Of a DNA stretch of 64,000 nt, positions 52,338-60,713 are shown piece after piece. The stretch is from Shimia sp040225985 (lineage in GTDB: Bacteria > Pseudomonadota > Alphaproteobacteria > Rhodobacterales > Rhodobacteraceae): positions 558,001-622,000 of the forward strand of contig NZ_JBBPEU010000001.1 of NCBI RefSeq assembly GCF_040225985.1. Direction: 5' to 3'. The position numbers were made by a program, and so were the translations under genes. Position 1 is the stretch's first letter, and every line of letters starts with the position of its first letter. A model generated the notes under the pieces. The model had not been told where the DNA came from, searched no databases, and was given only the letters and a program-made list of their open reading frames with translations.

Positions 52338-53528
52338 TCAGATTGCGAATGTGTCCCCAAGAGCCTCCTCCAAGTCCGGACTATGTTGGCTATAATGCCG
52401 CTTGAGTGTGTCTACAGTCGTATTGGTCTCTCTCTCAATGGTGTCGAATGAAATGCCTTTCCTGACCATCCAAGTGATGCACGTTCTCTTGAGGACATGG
52501 TGGGTTAGCTTGAAAGGCAGGCCCGCTTCCTTACCCACAGCCTCCAAACCTTTCTTGATGCCAGTGCTGATAGGCTTTCCTTTGTACGAGATGACGTACG
52601 GCTGGCTGCGGTCTACACAGAACAATAGATAGTGCATCAGCCGTTCGTTTTGTCCAACCGGAATCCGGGGGCGGCGCTTGTTTCCGTGCCCTGCGCCAAA
52701 ATCGATATAGGCTCCTTCTACGACGTCTCCTGTTTCCCAGTTCAATGGTTTGTTTTTGGTCACTACATTCCGGTAGGCTCGTTCAGGCTTTGCAATGATG
52801 CCATCGCGTTCCATGACTGTGGGTGCCACCTCAACCCGCCGGGTTTCGATGCTCGGCATGTAGACCTGATCCCAAGTAAGTTGAAAGATCGCCTCTTTGC
52901 GTGCGCCCGTCGCCAAGGCGAGTAGCAGAAAGCCATAGATATGATTGCGATCCTCATCCTCTGCACAGCACTGCAGAACGGCTTTCATCTGCGCTTCATC
53001 AAGCCAGTCGGTGCGCTGGGCGGATACGAGGTTTCGGATTTCGATACGTGTCTCTGTGGGGACAAGTCTGTGCAGATGACCATGTCGTAGAGCAGACCTG
53101 AGGATTTGCAGGTCCTTCTTAATCGTGCCGTCGCTGAGTGGTTCTCCGCCTCGGTCCCATCGCGTGAGCGACCTAGCGTGGTCGATATAGTTCTCCACGT
53201 CGGATTGACCGAACTCCTCCCACTTCACGTTCCCCATGTATTCCATCAGGCGTTCCACCTTGGATTTCATAGGCACAATAGTGTTCTCTGCCTTCCGCCG
53301 CTTCAAATGCTGGAAATAGCGTTCCAGCAGATATCCGATAGTCACGACACTTGGAGGCGCCACGTCACCGGTAAGTATCTTCTCAGCCAGCTTTCGTTCC
53401 GCAACGTGTTCGTCGCGTGTCTTACAACTCTCTCTACGGATGTTTCCCGTCTTTGGGTCGTTCCAGACGATCTCCCAGATTCCGTCGGTTCGAGTCCGTT
53501 TGCGGTACTTGATGAATTCTTTCGTCAT
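52338..53528 (-). CDS. Tyrosine-type site-specific integrase
   Basis: This 396-residue recombinase has an N-terminal arm/SAM-like region and a catalytic domain with ALATGARKEAIFQLTW (Arg), HHVLKRTCITWMVRKG (His, with Lys in place of the usual HxxR arginine) and LKRHYSQHSPDLEEALG (Tyr nucleophile). It lies next to the tRNA-Pro target and reads away from it, the normal layout for a tRNA-integrated island. It should catalyse integration and, with a directionality factor, excision. No excisionase gene is visible. Confidence 0.93.
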   Translation of the reverse strand: MTKEFIKYRKRTRTDGIWEIVWNDPKTGNIRRESCKTRDEHVAERKLAEKILTGDVAPPSVVTIGYLLERYFQHLKRRKAENTIVPMKSKVERLMEYMGNVKWEEFGQSDVENYIDHARSLTRWDRGGEPLSDGTIKKDLQILRSALRHGHLHRLVPTETRIEIRNLVSAQRTDWLDEAQMKAVLQCCAEDEDRNHIYGFLLLALATGARKEAIFQLTWDQVYMPSIETRRVEVAPTVMERDGIIAKPERAYRNVVTKNKPLNWETGDVVEGAYIDFGAGHGNKRRPRIPVGQNERLMHYLLFCVDRSQPYVISYKGKPISTGIKKGLEAVGKEAGLPFKLTHHVLKRTCITWMVRKGISFDTIERETNTTVDTLKRHYSQHSPDLEEALGDTFAI

Positions 53529-53556
53529 AACAGAATCTTAGAAACAACGGGTTTTC

Positions 53557-53573
53557 CGTGCAATACTTGCACG
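53557..53573. promoter_or_regulatory. Candidate integrase arm sites, tRNA end
   Basis: CGTGCAA (53557-53563) and TTGCACG (53567-53573) face each other between the integrase start and the tRNA, repeating the heptamer found at 47609-47668. As a dyad before the integrase ATG it could also repress int. Confidence 0.5.
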
Positions 53574-53635
53574 AAGAAACGCGGGGCTTGCGTCCGGTCA
53601 ATGGTTTTATGCCATTGATAAATATCTGAAAAATC

Positions 53636-53712
53636 TGGTCGGAGTGAGAGGATTCGAACCTCCGACCCCTGCCTCCCGAAGACAGTGCTCTACCAGGCTG
53701 AGCTACACTCCG
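53636..53712 (-). tRNA. tRNA-Pro (anticodon CGG)
   Basis: The minus strand folds as a full cloverleaf: acceptor CGGAGTG/CACTCCG, D-arm GCTC/GAGC, anticodon arm CTGTC-TTCGGGA-GGCAG with anticodon CGG (decodes CCG), T-arm GGAGG-TTCGAAT-CCTCT, discriminator A and encoded CCA. Its 3' half is the integration target of the island to the left and stays intact after insertion. Confidence 0.95.
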
Positions 53713-53843
53713 ACCGTTGTGGCGCGGTGTGTATACGCGAGTCGGCGCCTTTGCAAGAGCAATGATCGCGGCGGCTTGCCTTTTCGAACCGCTTGCAAAT
53801 TCTTCGTATCCTGAGCAATCTTTCAGAAAACAAGGCGCTTCTG

Positions 53844-55433
53844 ATGCAAGACGTTCTGTTCCTCGTGATTGGCGGGGTCGGCATGTTCCTTCTGGGCATG
53901 AAAATCATGACCGCCGCCCTGCGCGAGGCCGCGGGTAGCAATTTGCGTGACTGGCTGGCGCGCTTCACCACCACGCCGTTGCGCGGGGTTGTCACCGGGG
54001 CGGTCACCACGGCGGTGATCCAGTCATCCAGCGCCACCAGCGTGATGGTTGTGGGCTTTGTCGGGGCCGGGCTGCTGACCCTCGGGCAGGCTTTGGGCGT
54101 ATTGTTCGGGGCCAATATCGGCACCACCGCCACCGGCTGGATCGTGTCGCTTCTGGGGTTCAAGCTGGATCTCGGGACGCTGGCGCTGGGGTTGTTGTTC
54201 CCTGCCGCATTGATGGATCTGCTGGCGCAAGGTTTCCTGGCGCGGCTGGGGCGGGTGATCGCCGGCCTGTGCCTGTTGTTGATCGGGCTTGATTTCCTGC
54301 AGGACGGCATGAAGACGCTGACCGACGGCACCACTTTCGATTTCCTGCCGGGCGGCAGCTTTGGCGGCGTGCTGGTTTTGTTGCTGCTCGGAGCCGGCTT
54401 CACCATGCTGGTGCAATCTTCGAGCGCGGCCTTTGCGCTGGCGCTGGTTCTGTTGGATGGCGGGGCGATCACTATCACACAGGCCACGGCCATCGTGATC
54501 GGCATGAATATCGGCACCACCTTCACTGCCATGATGGCGTCTTTCGGCGGTTCGCGCCCGATGCGGCAGACGGCGATCGGCAACCTGTTGTTCAACATCG
54601 TGACGGCGGTTCTGGCCCTGCCCATTGCGCTCTCTGGGGAAACCGTGATGCAGGGGCTTGCCGACGCCACCGACCCGATGACGGCACTGCTGCTGTTCCA
54701 TATGGGGTTCAACATCGTGGGCACGCTGGTCTTCCTGCCCTTCACCACGCAATTTGCGGAGTTTGTCGAACGCCTCGTGCCCGACCGCAAACCCGAGCAC
54801 CTGATCTCGCTGGACCGGGCTCTGCTGGAAGAACCGGGCACGGCGCTGATCGCAGCCCAGACCGCCCTGGAAACCATCGTCGGCCGCCTTTTCGATGCCC
54901 TAGGCGCGGCCCTTCAGCCCGACCCCGATCTGCGGCAACTCTCGGCGCTAGGCGTGGTGGAAGAGGCCACCGAAGACCTTGTTTCCTTCATGGAGCATAT
55001 CCGCCTGCCCGAAGGCGCAACGGAAGAGCAGAAGTTCTATACCGAGATCCTGCACCAGACCGACCATGTGCTGCGCCTGCTGGAACATGCGCGCCGTCCG
55101 GCCTTTGTGCAGGTGCTTCTTGACGATCACATCCTGCGCCGGCCCGCGATTGCCGTGGGCAGCGCCTTGCTGCGCCATCCGCCCCATGTCGTGTCAGACC
55201 ATGATGCCGGGCGTCTGGCGCGGCTGCACCGGCTTGTCGAACGCCGCCGCAAACGGCATCGCCGCGCGATGTTGCTGGGGGAACATGCGGGGCTGTATTC
55301 CGTATCTTACGTCTTTGCCCACACCGATGCGATGCGCTGGCTGGACCGCGTGCTGCACCATGCCCAACGCATCGACAAGCATAACCGCAAGTTCCACAAG
55401 GTTCTGGCCCCGCACACGGACGAGCCCGCATAA
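53844..55433 (+). CDS. Na/Pi cotransporter family protein
   Basis: This 529-residue protein has two repeats with QSSSA signatures (VTTAVIQSSSATSVMVVGF; TMLVQSSSAAFALALVLL), GANIGTTATGW and GMNIGTTFTAMM, and about eight membrane helices, then a cytoplasmic PhoU-like helical tail from about residue 350. It couples sodium to phosphate transport. ATG 53844 is preferred; an upstream TTG would add 17 residues before the first helix. Confidence 0.9.
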   Translation: MQDVLFLVIGGVGMFLLGMKIMTAALREAAGSNLRDWLARFTTTPLRGVVTGAVTTAVIQSSSATSVMVVGFVGAGLLTLGQALGVLFGANIGTTATGWIVSLLGFKLDLGTLALGLLFPAALMDLLAQGFLARLGRVIAGLCLLLIGLDFLQDGMKTLTDGTTFDFLPGGSFGGVLVLLLLGAGFTMLVQSSSAAFALALVLLDGGAITITQATAIVIGMNIGTTFTAMMASFGGSRPMRQTAIGNLLFNIVTAVLALPIALSGETVMQGLADATDPMTALLLFHMGFNIVGTLVFLPFTTQFAEFVERLVPDRKPEHLISLDRALLEEPGTALIAAQTALETIVGRLFDALGAALQPDPDLRQLSALGVVEEATEDLVSFMEHIRLPEGATEEQKFYTEILHQTDHVLRLLEHARRPAFVQVLLDDHILRRPAIAVGSALLRHPPHVVSDHDAGRLARLHRLVERRRKRHRRAMLLGEHAGLYSVSYVFAHTDAMRWLDRVLHHAQRIDKHNRKFHKVLAPHTDEPA

Positions 55434-55437
55434 AAAA

Positions 55438-55458
55438 CGCCCGCCTAAGCGGCGGGCG
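55438..55458. terminator. Hairpin between Na/Pi transporter and leuB
   Basis: CGCCCGCC and GGCGGGCG form an 8-bp stem with a 5-nt loop between convergent genes; an A-run on the left can serve as the U-run for leuB. Confidence 0.7.
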
Positions 55459-55483
55459 CGTTGTGTTCAATTCCGGAACCGGA

Positions 55484-56590
55484 TCAGAGGCTCGCGTCCA
55501 GCGCGGCAATGATCGCGCTGCCCATCTCTGCGGTGGACACCGGCGTGCCGCCATCGGCCTGCATCAGGTCTGCGGTGCGCACGCCATCGGCCAGAACCTT
55601 CTCGACAGCCGCTTCCAGGCGATCCGCCTCGGTGCCCTGATCGAAGGAATAGCGCAGCGCCATCGCAAAGCTGAGGATACAGGCGCTTGGGTTGGCCTTG
55701 CCTTGACCCGCAATATCGGGCGCCGAGCCGTGCACCGGTTCATAGAGCGCCTTGGGGCGGCCATTTTCCATCGGTGCGCCCAGCGATGCCGAGGGCAGCA
55801 TTCCAAGACTACCGGTGAGCATGGCTGCACAATCCGACAGCAGGTCGCCGAACAGGTTGTCGGTCAGGATCACATCAAACTGCTTGGGCGCGCGCACCAG
55901 CTGCATCGCGCCGTTGTCGGCATACATATGCGACAGCTCGACATCCTTGTAATCTGCTTCGTGCACCTCGGTGACCACGTCGCGCCACAGGATGCCCGAT
56001 TCCATCACGTTGGCCTTTTCCATCGAGCACAGCTTGCCATTGCGCTTGCGGGCCAGTTCGAATGCGGCACGGGCCACACGGTCGATTTCCGACTCGGTAT
56101 AGCGTTGGGTGTTGATGCCGACGCGTTCGTTGTTTTCGGTGAAAATGCCGCGCGGTTCGCCGAAATAGGACCCCGAGGTCAGTTCGCGCACGATCATGAT
56201 ATCCAGACCGGCGACGATGTCTTTTTTCAAGGACGAGAAATCCGCCAGCGCGTCAAAGCACTGCGCGGGGCGCAGGTTGGCGAACAGGTCCATTTCCTTG
56301 CGCAGGCGCAGCAGGCCGCGCTCGGGCTTGACCGAGAAATCCAGCACATCGTATTTCGGTCCGCCCACGGCGCCCAGAAGCACCGCGTCAACCTCTTGTG
56401 CTTTGGCCATGGTGTCGTCATGCAGCGGAACACCATGCGCGTCATAGGCCGCACCGCCCACAAGGTCTTCGCTCACGTCGAATTTCAGGCCGCGCTTGTC
56501 ACCGAACCAGTCGATGATGCGTTGTACTTCGGCCATGACTTCGGGGCCGATGCCGTCGCCGGCGAGGATGAGAAGCGAAGGGTTGCTCAT
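55484..56590 (-). CDS. leuB: 3-isopropylmalate dehydrogenase
   Basis: This 368-residue decarboxylating dehydrogenase has LLILAGDGIGPEVMAEVQRI, RELTSGSYFGEPRG, EKANVMESGILWRDVV, TDNLFGDLLSDCAAML and ALYEPVHGSAPDIAGQGKAN, the full LeuB signature. It makes 2-ketoisocaproate in leucine synthesis. ATG 56590 (MSNPSLLI) is chosen. leuD and leuC lie 4-6 kb away on the same strand. Confidence 0.97.
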   Translation of the reverse strand: MSNPSLLILAGDGIGPEVMAEVQRIIDWFGDKRGLKFDVSEDLVGGAAYDAHGVPLHDDTMAKAQEVDAVLLGAVGGPKYDVLDFSVKPERGLLRLRKEMDLFANLRPAQCFDALADFSSLKKDIVAGLDIMIVRELTSGSYFGEPRGIFTENNERVGINTQRYTESEIDRVARAAFELARKRNGKLCSMEKANVMESGILWRDVVTEVHEADYKDVELSHMYADNGAMQLVRAPKQFDVILTDNLFGDLLSDCAAMLTGSLGMLPSASLGAPMENGRPKALYEPVHGSAPDIAGQGKANPSACILSFAMALRYSFDQGTEADRLEAAVEKVLADGVRTADLMQADGGTPVSTAEMGSAIIAALDASL

Positions 56591-56647
56591 GGGTGTCGTC
56601 CTTGATGAATTTGCTTGCTGTTGCCCTAGCGGGATGGGGCGCAAAGA

Positions 56648-57541
56648 TCAAGAAACGAAGGGGACAAGACCCGAGGACAGAAGGTCCCAGATACGGGAAA
56701 CCCGCGGTGTGTGGCGCATTGCTTCATGCGTGGTCAACCAGACCGGCAAGGCGGGCAGGGGAACACCCATGTCGATCTCGACGATTCCGGGTGCGTTCAA
56801 TGCCGCATGTCGCTGGCAAAACCCGATCCCGCACCCCGCCCGAACCAGTTCCCAGTAGGCGCTTTGATTGTCACAGCGCACCACGAAATTTTCGCGCGAC
56901 ACGATCCAGCCCCTTTCCCGCATCGACCGGATGATCAGGTCGTTACGATCATACCCAACCAGATCATGGCTCATGAAGTCTTCGACCGTGCGGGGCAGCC
57001 CCTTGCGCCTGACATAGCTTTCCGAAGCAAACAGCCCCAGCGCAATATTCCCCAAATGCCGTGTGATCATGTCCAACTGTGCAGGCCGGTACATGCGAAT
57101 GGCGATATCTGCTTCCCGGAACAACAGGTTGTCGGTGTCGTCGCTGGCGACCAGATCAATTTCCACAGCCGGCTCCTTTTCCCGGATATCGGCAAGGATA
57201 TCGGGCAACACATGATGGCTCATGAACACGCTGGCGGTAATTCTGACGGTGCCCTCCACTTGTTTTTGCGCACCCGCTGCCACGAGGGACAGGCGCGACA
57301 TATTCGTCTCGATTTCCCGCGCGGTGGCCAGCCATTCCTGCCCCAGATTGCTTGGCTCCAGCCCGCGCGGACGTCGATGGAACAACTCTGCACCGAGTCG
57401 GGTTTCCAAAGCCTTAATCTGCCGGCCGACCGTTGGCTGGCTCGATCCCAACCGCCGTGCCGCCGCAGACAGCGACCCTGTTTCGGCAACCGCCAGAAAA
57501 ACCTGCACAAGAGACCAGTCGAAGTCGGTATGCTTACCCAT
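56648..57541 (-). CDS. LysR family transcriptional regulator
   Basis: This 297-residue LTTR has an HTH near the start (VFLAVAETGSLSAAARRLGS, then SQPTVGRQIKALETRLGAEL) and an effector domain. It is divergent from the epimerase-like gene, with a 13-bp direct repeat in the gap, so it probably regulates that gene and itself. Confidence 0.9.
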   Translation of the reverse strand: MGKHTDFDWSLVQVFLAVAETGSLSAAARRLGSSQPTVGRQIKALETRLGAELFHRRPRGLEPSNLGQEWLATAREIETNMSRLSLVAAGAQKQVEGTVRITASVFMSHHVLPDILADIREKEPAVEIDLVASDDTDNLLFREADIAIRMYRPAQLDMITRHLGNIALGLFASESYVRRKGLPRTVEDFMSHDLVGYDRNDLIIRSMRERGWIVSRENFVVRCDNQSAYWELVRAGCGIGFCQRHAALNAPGIVEIDMGVPLPALPVWLTTHEAMRHTPRVSRIWDLLSSGLVPFVS

Positions 57542-57546
57542 TCAGA

Positions 57547-57601
57547 ATTGAATGGATGATCTGTGAGAATAGTCAATTACTTTTCCTTATTGAATGGATG
57601 A
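57547..57601. promoter_or_regulatory. Direct repeat between LysR and epimerase genes
   Basis: ATTGAATGGATGA occurs at 57547-57559 and 57589-57601, 42 bp apart start to start (about four helical turns). It is a candidate binding site pair for the divergent LysR regulator. Confidence 0.5.
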
Positions 57602-57635
57602 GAGTTGTACAAATCAAAGACTCAGGAGAAAAAAG

Positions 57636-58538
57636 TTGGTACAAAACGTCCTCATTCTCGGCGCGCACGGCCGTTTTGGCCGCAACGCCGCCTCCGCCTT
57701 CTCTGCCGCCGGATGGCAGGTCACCACCTTCAACCGCAAGATCGATGACCTGATGGAAAAGGCGCGGAACATGGATGTTATCGTGATGGGCTGGAACCCC
57801 GCCTATCCCGATTGGGCCCGTCAGGTGCCCGACTTGCACGCCGCTGTCATTCGGGCCGCAACGGCCTCGGGTGCGACCGTGATCGTGCCGGGGAATGTCT
57901 ATGTCTACGGCGCAAATAACGGCGGTATCTGGCGCGAGGACACGCCGCATCTGGCGGATAACCCATTGGGTCGTATGCGTATTTCTATGGAGCGCGCCTA
58001 CCGCGGTAGCGGCGTGCGCACGATCCTTTTACGGGCGGGGGACTTTCTTGACGACACCGCGTCTGGCAACTGGTTTGACATGATCCTGACCAAACATCTG
58101 GCCAAGGGCGTTTTCACCTATCCCGGTCGCGCCGACATTCCGCACGCTTGGGCCTATCTGCCCGATCTGGCGCGCGCGGCGGTCCTGCTGGCCGAGAAAC
58201 GTCGGGAACTTGAGGTCTTTCATGAGGTTAACTTCCCCGGCTACACGCTCAGCGGCCAGGACATCGCCACCCTGATTGCCCAGGTGACCGACGCGAAGAT
58301 CCGCCTGAAACAGATGAGTTGGTTGCCGATCCGCTTGGCCGCCCCTGTCTGGCCTCTGGGGCGCTGCCTGCTGGAAATGCGCTATCTCTGGGATACCTCG
58401 CACAGGTTGGAAAGCACCTGTTTTGATGTGGTTTTACAGGGATTTAGGCACACCCCCGCCATTCAGGCCGTGGCCTGCGCCATTGCCCACGTGACCCCCG
58501 TTCCTCAGAACGAAATGTCCACCCAGACCAGCGCGTGA
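57636..58538 (+). CDS. NAD(P)-binding epimerase/reductase-like protein (atypical SDR)
   Basis: This 300-residue protein has the dinucleotide motif VLILGAHGRFGRNAASAFSA and NVYVYGANNGGIWREDTPH. It lacks a clear YxxxK pair, so it is an atypical SDR (NAD(P)H-binding/epimerase family). TTG 57636 has AGGAG 8 nt upstream and gives the motif at once. It is probably controlled by the divergent LysR. It overlaps the convergent EEP-family gene by 34 nt. Confidence 0.8.
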   Translation: MVQNVLILGAHGRFGRNAASAFSAAGWQVTTFNRKIDDLMEKARNMDVIVMGWNPAYPDWARQVPDLHAAVIRAATASGATVIVPGNVYVYGANNGGIWREDTPHLADNPLGRMRISMERAYRGSGVRTILLRAGDFLDDTASGNWFDMILTKHLAKGVFTYPGRADIPHAWAYLPDLARAAVLLAEKRRELEVFHEVNFPGYTLSGQDIATLIAQVTDAKIRLKQMSWLPIRLAAPVWPLGRCLLEMRYLWDTSHRLESTCFDVVLQGFRHTPAIQAVACAIAHVTPVPQNEMSTQTSA

Positions 58539-59515
58539 CGACTTCTATCCGCGCCCTCGGGCCAGATCAGGCCGCTTTCGTGAACCGTCAGGCCGGAGGA
58601 TGGCAACACATAGTCGACCCGCATGTCGCCAGGTGTCGGGTCTGGCCAATCAGCAGTGACATTTTTCCCCGTTACATCATAGGGTTCCGGATCCTGCAAC
58701 CGTGGGTGCGAGAGTAGGGCGCGGATGGCGCCGCGTCGCCCGTCGCCGCGATCCGGATCAAGATTGGCGTTGCCCAACAGCACGAACCTGCCGTCCGGCA
58801 CCCCGTCAAAGGCCCCGTCCAGCACCTGTTGCCACAGGCGCAGCTCGTCCGCATTGCGTAGCCCGTTCCGGTCCTCGGGTCCGTCGAACACCGGTGGGCT
58901 GGCGTCCAGCGTCAACAGCCGCAAAGGTCCACCCGGTGTCTTCACGGGCACAATCCAGTGGCCACCGGTCGACAGTCGCTGCACCGCCTGCGCCGCGCGA
59001 GACGGAAATGGTTTTCTATTCAGAACAGGCATTTGCGCGCCGGGTAGGTCTTTCCAGAGTAGCGACGAGAAATCCCGAACGGCGCTGGTCGCCACCGGCC
59101 AACGAGACACAACGGCCATGCTGCCTTCGCCATGGAACCGGCCAAAACCCTGCGCATCTTCGGGGCCATTGACCCTGCCGTCACCGTTCAGGTCGACCCC
59201 GCTTGGCACACCGCGATTGGGCGGGGCGGCAAACTGATGCGGCATCGCGTGACCCTGTTCCGCGACAAGCTGACAAAAGGCGGAAATGCCATGCAGGTCA
59301 TGGTCATAGTCAATCCCTAGCAACAGAAGGATATCCGGTTTGGCCTGCGCCACAACCCGCGCTGCAGACAGGGCCTGCGGGGTTTCGCGCCGGATATCGC
59401 GCAACATAACCCCCGGCCCGCGCCCCGAAAGCTCGGCATCGAACACGGCGACGCGCATAGTATCCGCCCACACCACAGGCGCGGCGAACAGGATCAGAAG
59501 AAGCAGGAAAATCAG
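58505..59515 (-). CDS. Secreted endonuclease/exonuclease/phosphatase (EEP) family protein
   Basis: This EEP-fold protein shows LLGIDYDHDLHG, SMAVVSRWPV, FVLLGNANLDPDRGDG and MRVDYVLPSSGL, ending SRHALVWVDISF (catalytic His). A signal peptide (IFLLLLILFAAPVVWA) lies directly after the upstream stop, but the frame has no ATG, GTG or TTG there: options are CTG at 59515 (overlapping the TGA of the membrane-protein gene), ATG 59632 deep in that gene, or ATG 59458 after the signal. I prefer CTG because it keeps the signal peptide. Substrate unknown. Confidence 0.75.
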   Translation of the reverse strand: MIFLLLLILFAAPVVWADTMRVAVFDAELSGRGPGVMLRDIRRETPQALSAARVVAQAKPDILLLLGIDYDHDLHGISAFCQLVAEQGHAMPHQFAAPPNRGVPSGVDLNGDGRVNGPEDAQGFGRFHGEGSMAVVSRWPVATSAVRDFSSLLWKDLPGAQMPVLNRKPFPSRAAQAVQRLSTGGHWIVPVKTPGGPLRLLTLDASPPVFDGPEDRNGLRNADELRLWQQVLDGAFDGVPDGRFVLLGNANLDPDRGDGRRGAIRALLSHPRLQDPEPYDVTGKNVTADWPDPTPGDMRVDYVLPSSGLTVHESGLIWPEGADRSRHALVWVDISF

Positions 59516-60345
59516 GCGGTTTGGATCGCCTGCGCCGCTGCATAGGCCCGACGACGGTTTTCGTCGATCATTTCGGCCACGCGTGCCATCGCCATGCCAC
59601 GCATGATCAGGCTTGCCGGAATGAATGCCCATGCGCTTATTGTCCAGATCAGGGTCATCGGATCGTCGAGATAGATCGGATCGACGAGGTCCGACATCAT
59701 TTGAATAATTGCTGGGATGAAGAATGGCATGAGAAACCCTAACGCGATGTTAAGGCGGCCGTCCCGACGCAGCCGCGCCAGCACATCGCCGCCCGCCGTG
59801 GGGTCGAACAGGGGCAGATTAACCCAAACATTGAACGCCCCGTTGCGCGCGGGCCAGCCAAGGATCCGCACGAAGAAATAGAACAGGGCCAAGGTCATGA
59901 GCGAGATCAGATAAGACATGCCCGCCGCCGTGCGCACCGCATTTTCCAATTGGGGCGTGGCATTTTCCGGCAACATGATCACCATCAGGCGCACCGGCGA
60001 GTAGGGAAAGTCGAGCCAGCCACTAATGACGCCGCCGAGCGCGGTCAGAAAGCTGGTAAAGGCGTTCGGTTCGTATTGTCCCCGCGCGATGGTCGACAGG
60101 GTAAAGACGGTCAGGAAAATTGCGATGAATCTCAACCGGTTGAACGGTGGCGCATATCGGAATTCGATGATGCTGGGATAGGTCGAGAAATATTCGATGA
60201 ATACCAGCAGACCGGCAAAGATCGAAAACAGAACGACGATGTGGATGACGTCATATCCCACATTCGGCATGGCCAATGCCGGTGTCGCAATCAACAATGC
60301 GACCAATAATGCACGCGCAACCGCGCCAAGAAATTTCTCGAACAC
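59512..60345 (-). CDS. Uncharacterised membrane protein
   Basis: This 277-residue protein has an N-terminal signal-like helix (ARALLVALLIATPALAMP) and about five further hydrophobic segments, then a polar tail. The repeated FLPENAT-like and DFPYSP stretches do not point to a family I know. It is translationally coupled to the EEP gene, so the two products may work together at the envelope. Confidence 0.75.
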   Translation of the reverse strand: MFEKFLGAVARALLVALLIATPALAMPNVGYDVIHIVVLFSIFAGLLVFIEYFSTYPSIIEFRYAPPFNRLRFIAIFLTVFTLSTIARGQYEPNAFTSFLTALGGVISGWLDFPYSPVRLMVIMLPENATPQLENAVRTAAGMSYLISLMTLALFYFFVRILGWPARNGAFNVWVNLPLFDPTAGGDVLARLRRDGRLNIALGFLMPFFIPAIIQMMSDLVDPIYLDDPMTLIWTISAWAFIPASLIMRGMAMARVAEMIDENRRRAYAAAQAIQTA

Positions 60346-60650
60346 TGCTCTTTTCCCTTCAAACTGGACCGACGCGATACATTGCCGCGAACGTGTTCCA
60401 ACTTGATTCCGCGTCGTTGGCGGAACTGCCTCATTCTTGCCTCAATTCTGCCCAGTTTGGGGCGCTGGCTCAAGGCTTTGTTTCAAATCACGGTTAATTC
60501 GCAGGGAAGCCGAGTCAACTGGTGCCGGTTTGCATCAATCGGGTTGCGTGAAAAACGACTGTTTTACAGGGGGATACAATATCTTGTGGTGCCGAGGGCC
60601 TGCATCACAAACAGGCGCTGCCTTTTTCGGCGTCCTCTTAGCTGACATAG
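60346..60650. other. Gene-free gap before leuD
   Basis: I see no convincing gene here. It should hold the promoter of the membrane-protein/EEP unit, which reads left from about 60345. Confidence 0.5.
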
Positions 60651-60680
60651 AAAAACGGGCCTTCCCAAGGATAGCCCGCC
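60651..60680 (-). terminator. Terminator after leuCD
   Basis: On the minus strand GCGGGC...GCCCG pairs across CTTCC/GGA and ends in TTTTTCT. It lies 34-63 nt after the leuD stop. Confidence 0.65.
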
Positions 60681-60713
60681 TCATTTTTGTCACATTCGCA
60701 GCTCTGGCCAGGG

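Larger units (their letters stand above)
47523..53635. mobile_element. 6.1-kb integrative island in tRNA-Pro(CGG) carrying restriction-modification
   Basis: The element is bounded by a 56-bp repeat of the 3' part of a tRNA-Pro gene: 47523-47578 at the far end and 53636-53691 within the tRNA. It carries, in order, two restriction nucleases, a C5 methyltransferase, a repeat array, a GIY-YIG protein and a tyrosine integrase next to the tRNA. Base composition is visibly richer in A and T than in the flanks. There are no phage structural, conjugation or replication genes, so it either moves by integrase alone with help or is now fixed. Confidence 0.85.

Noticed and set aside
47523..53635. Prophage
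   Set aside because: An integrase is present, but there are no capsid, tail, terminase, lysis or replication genes.
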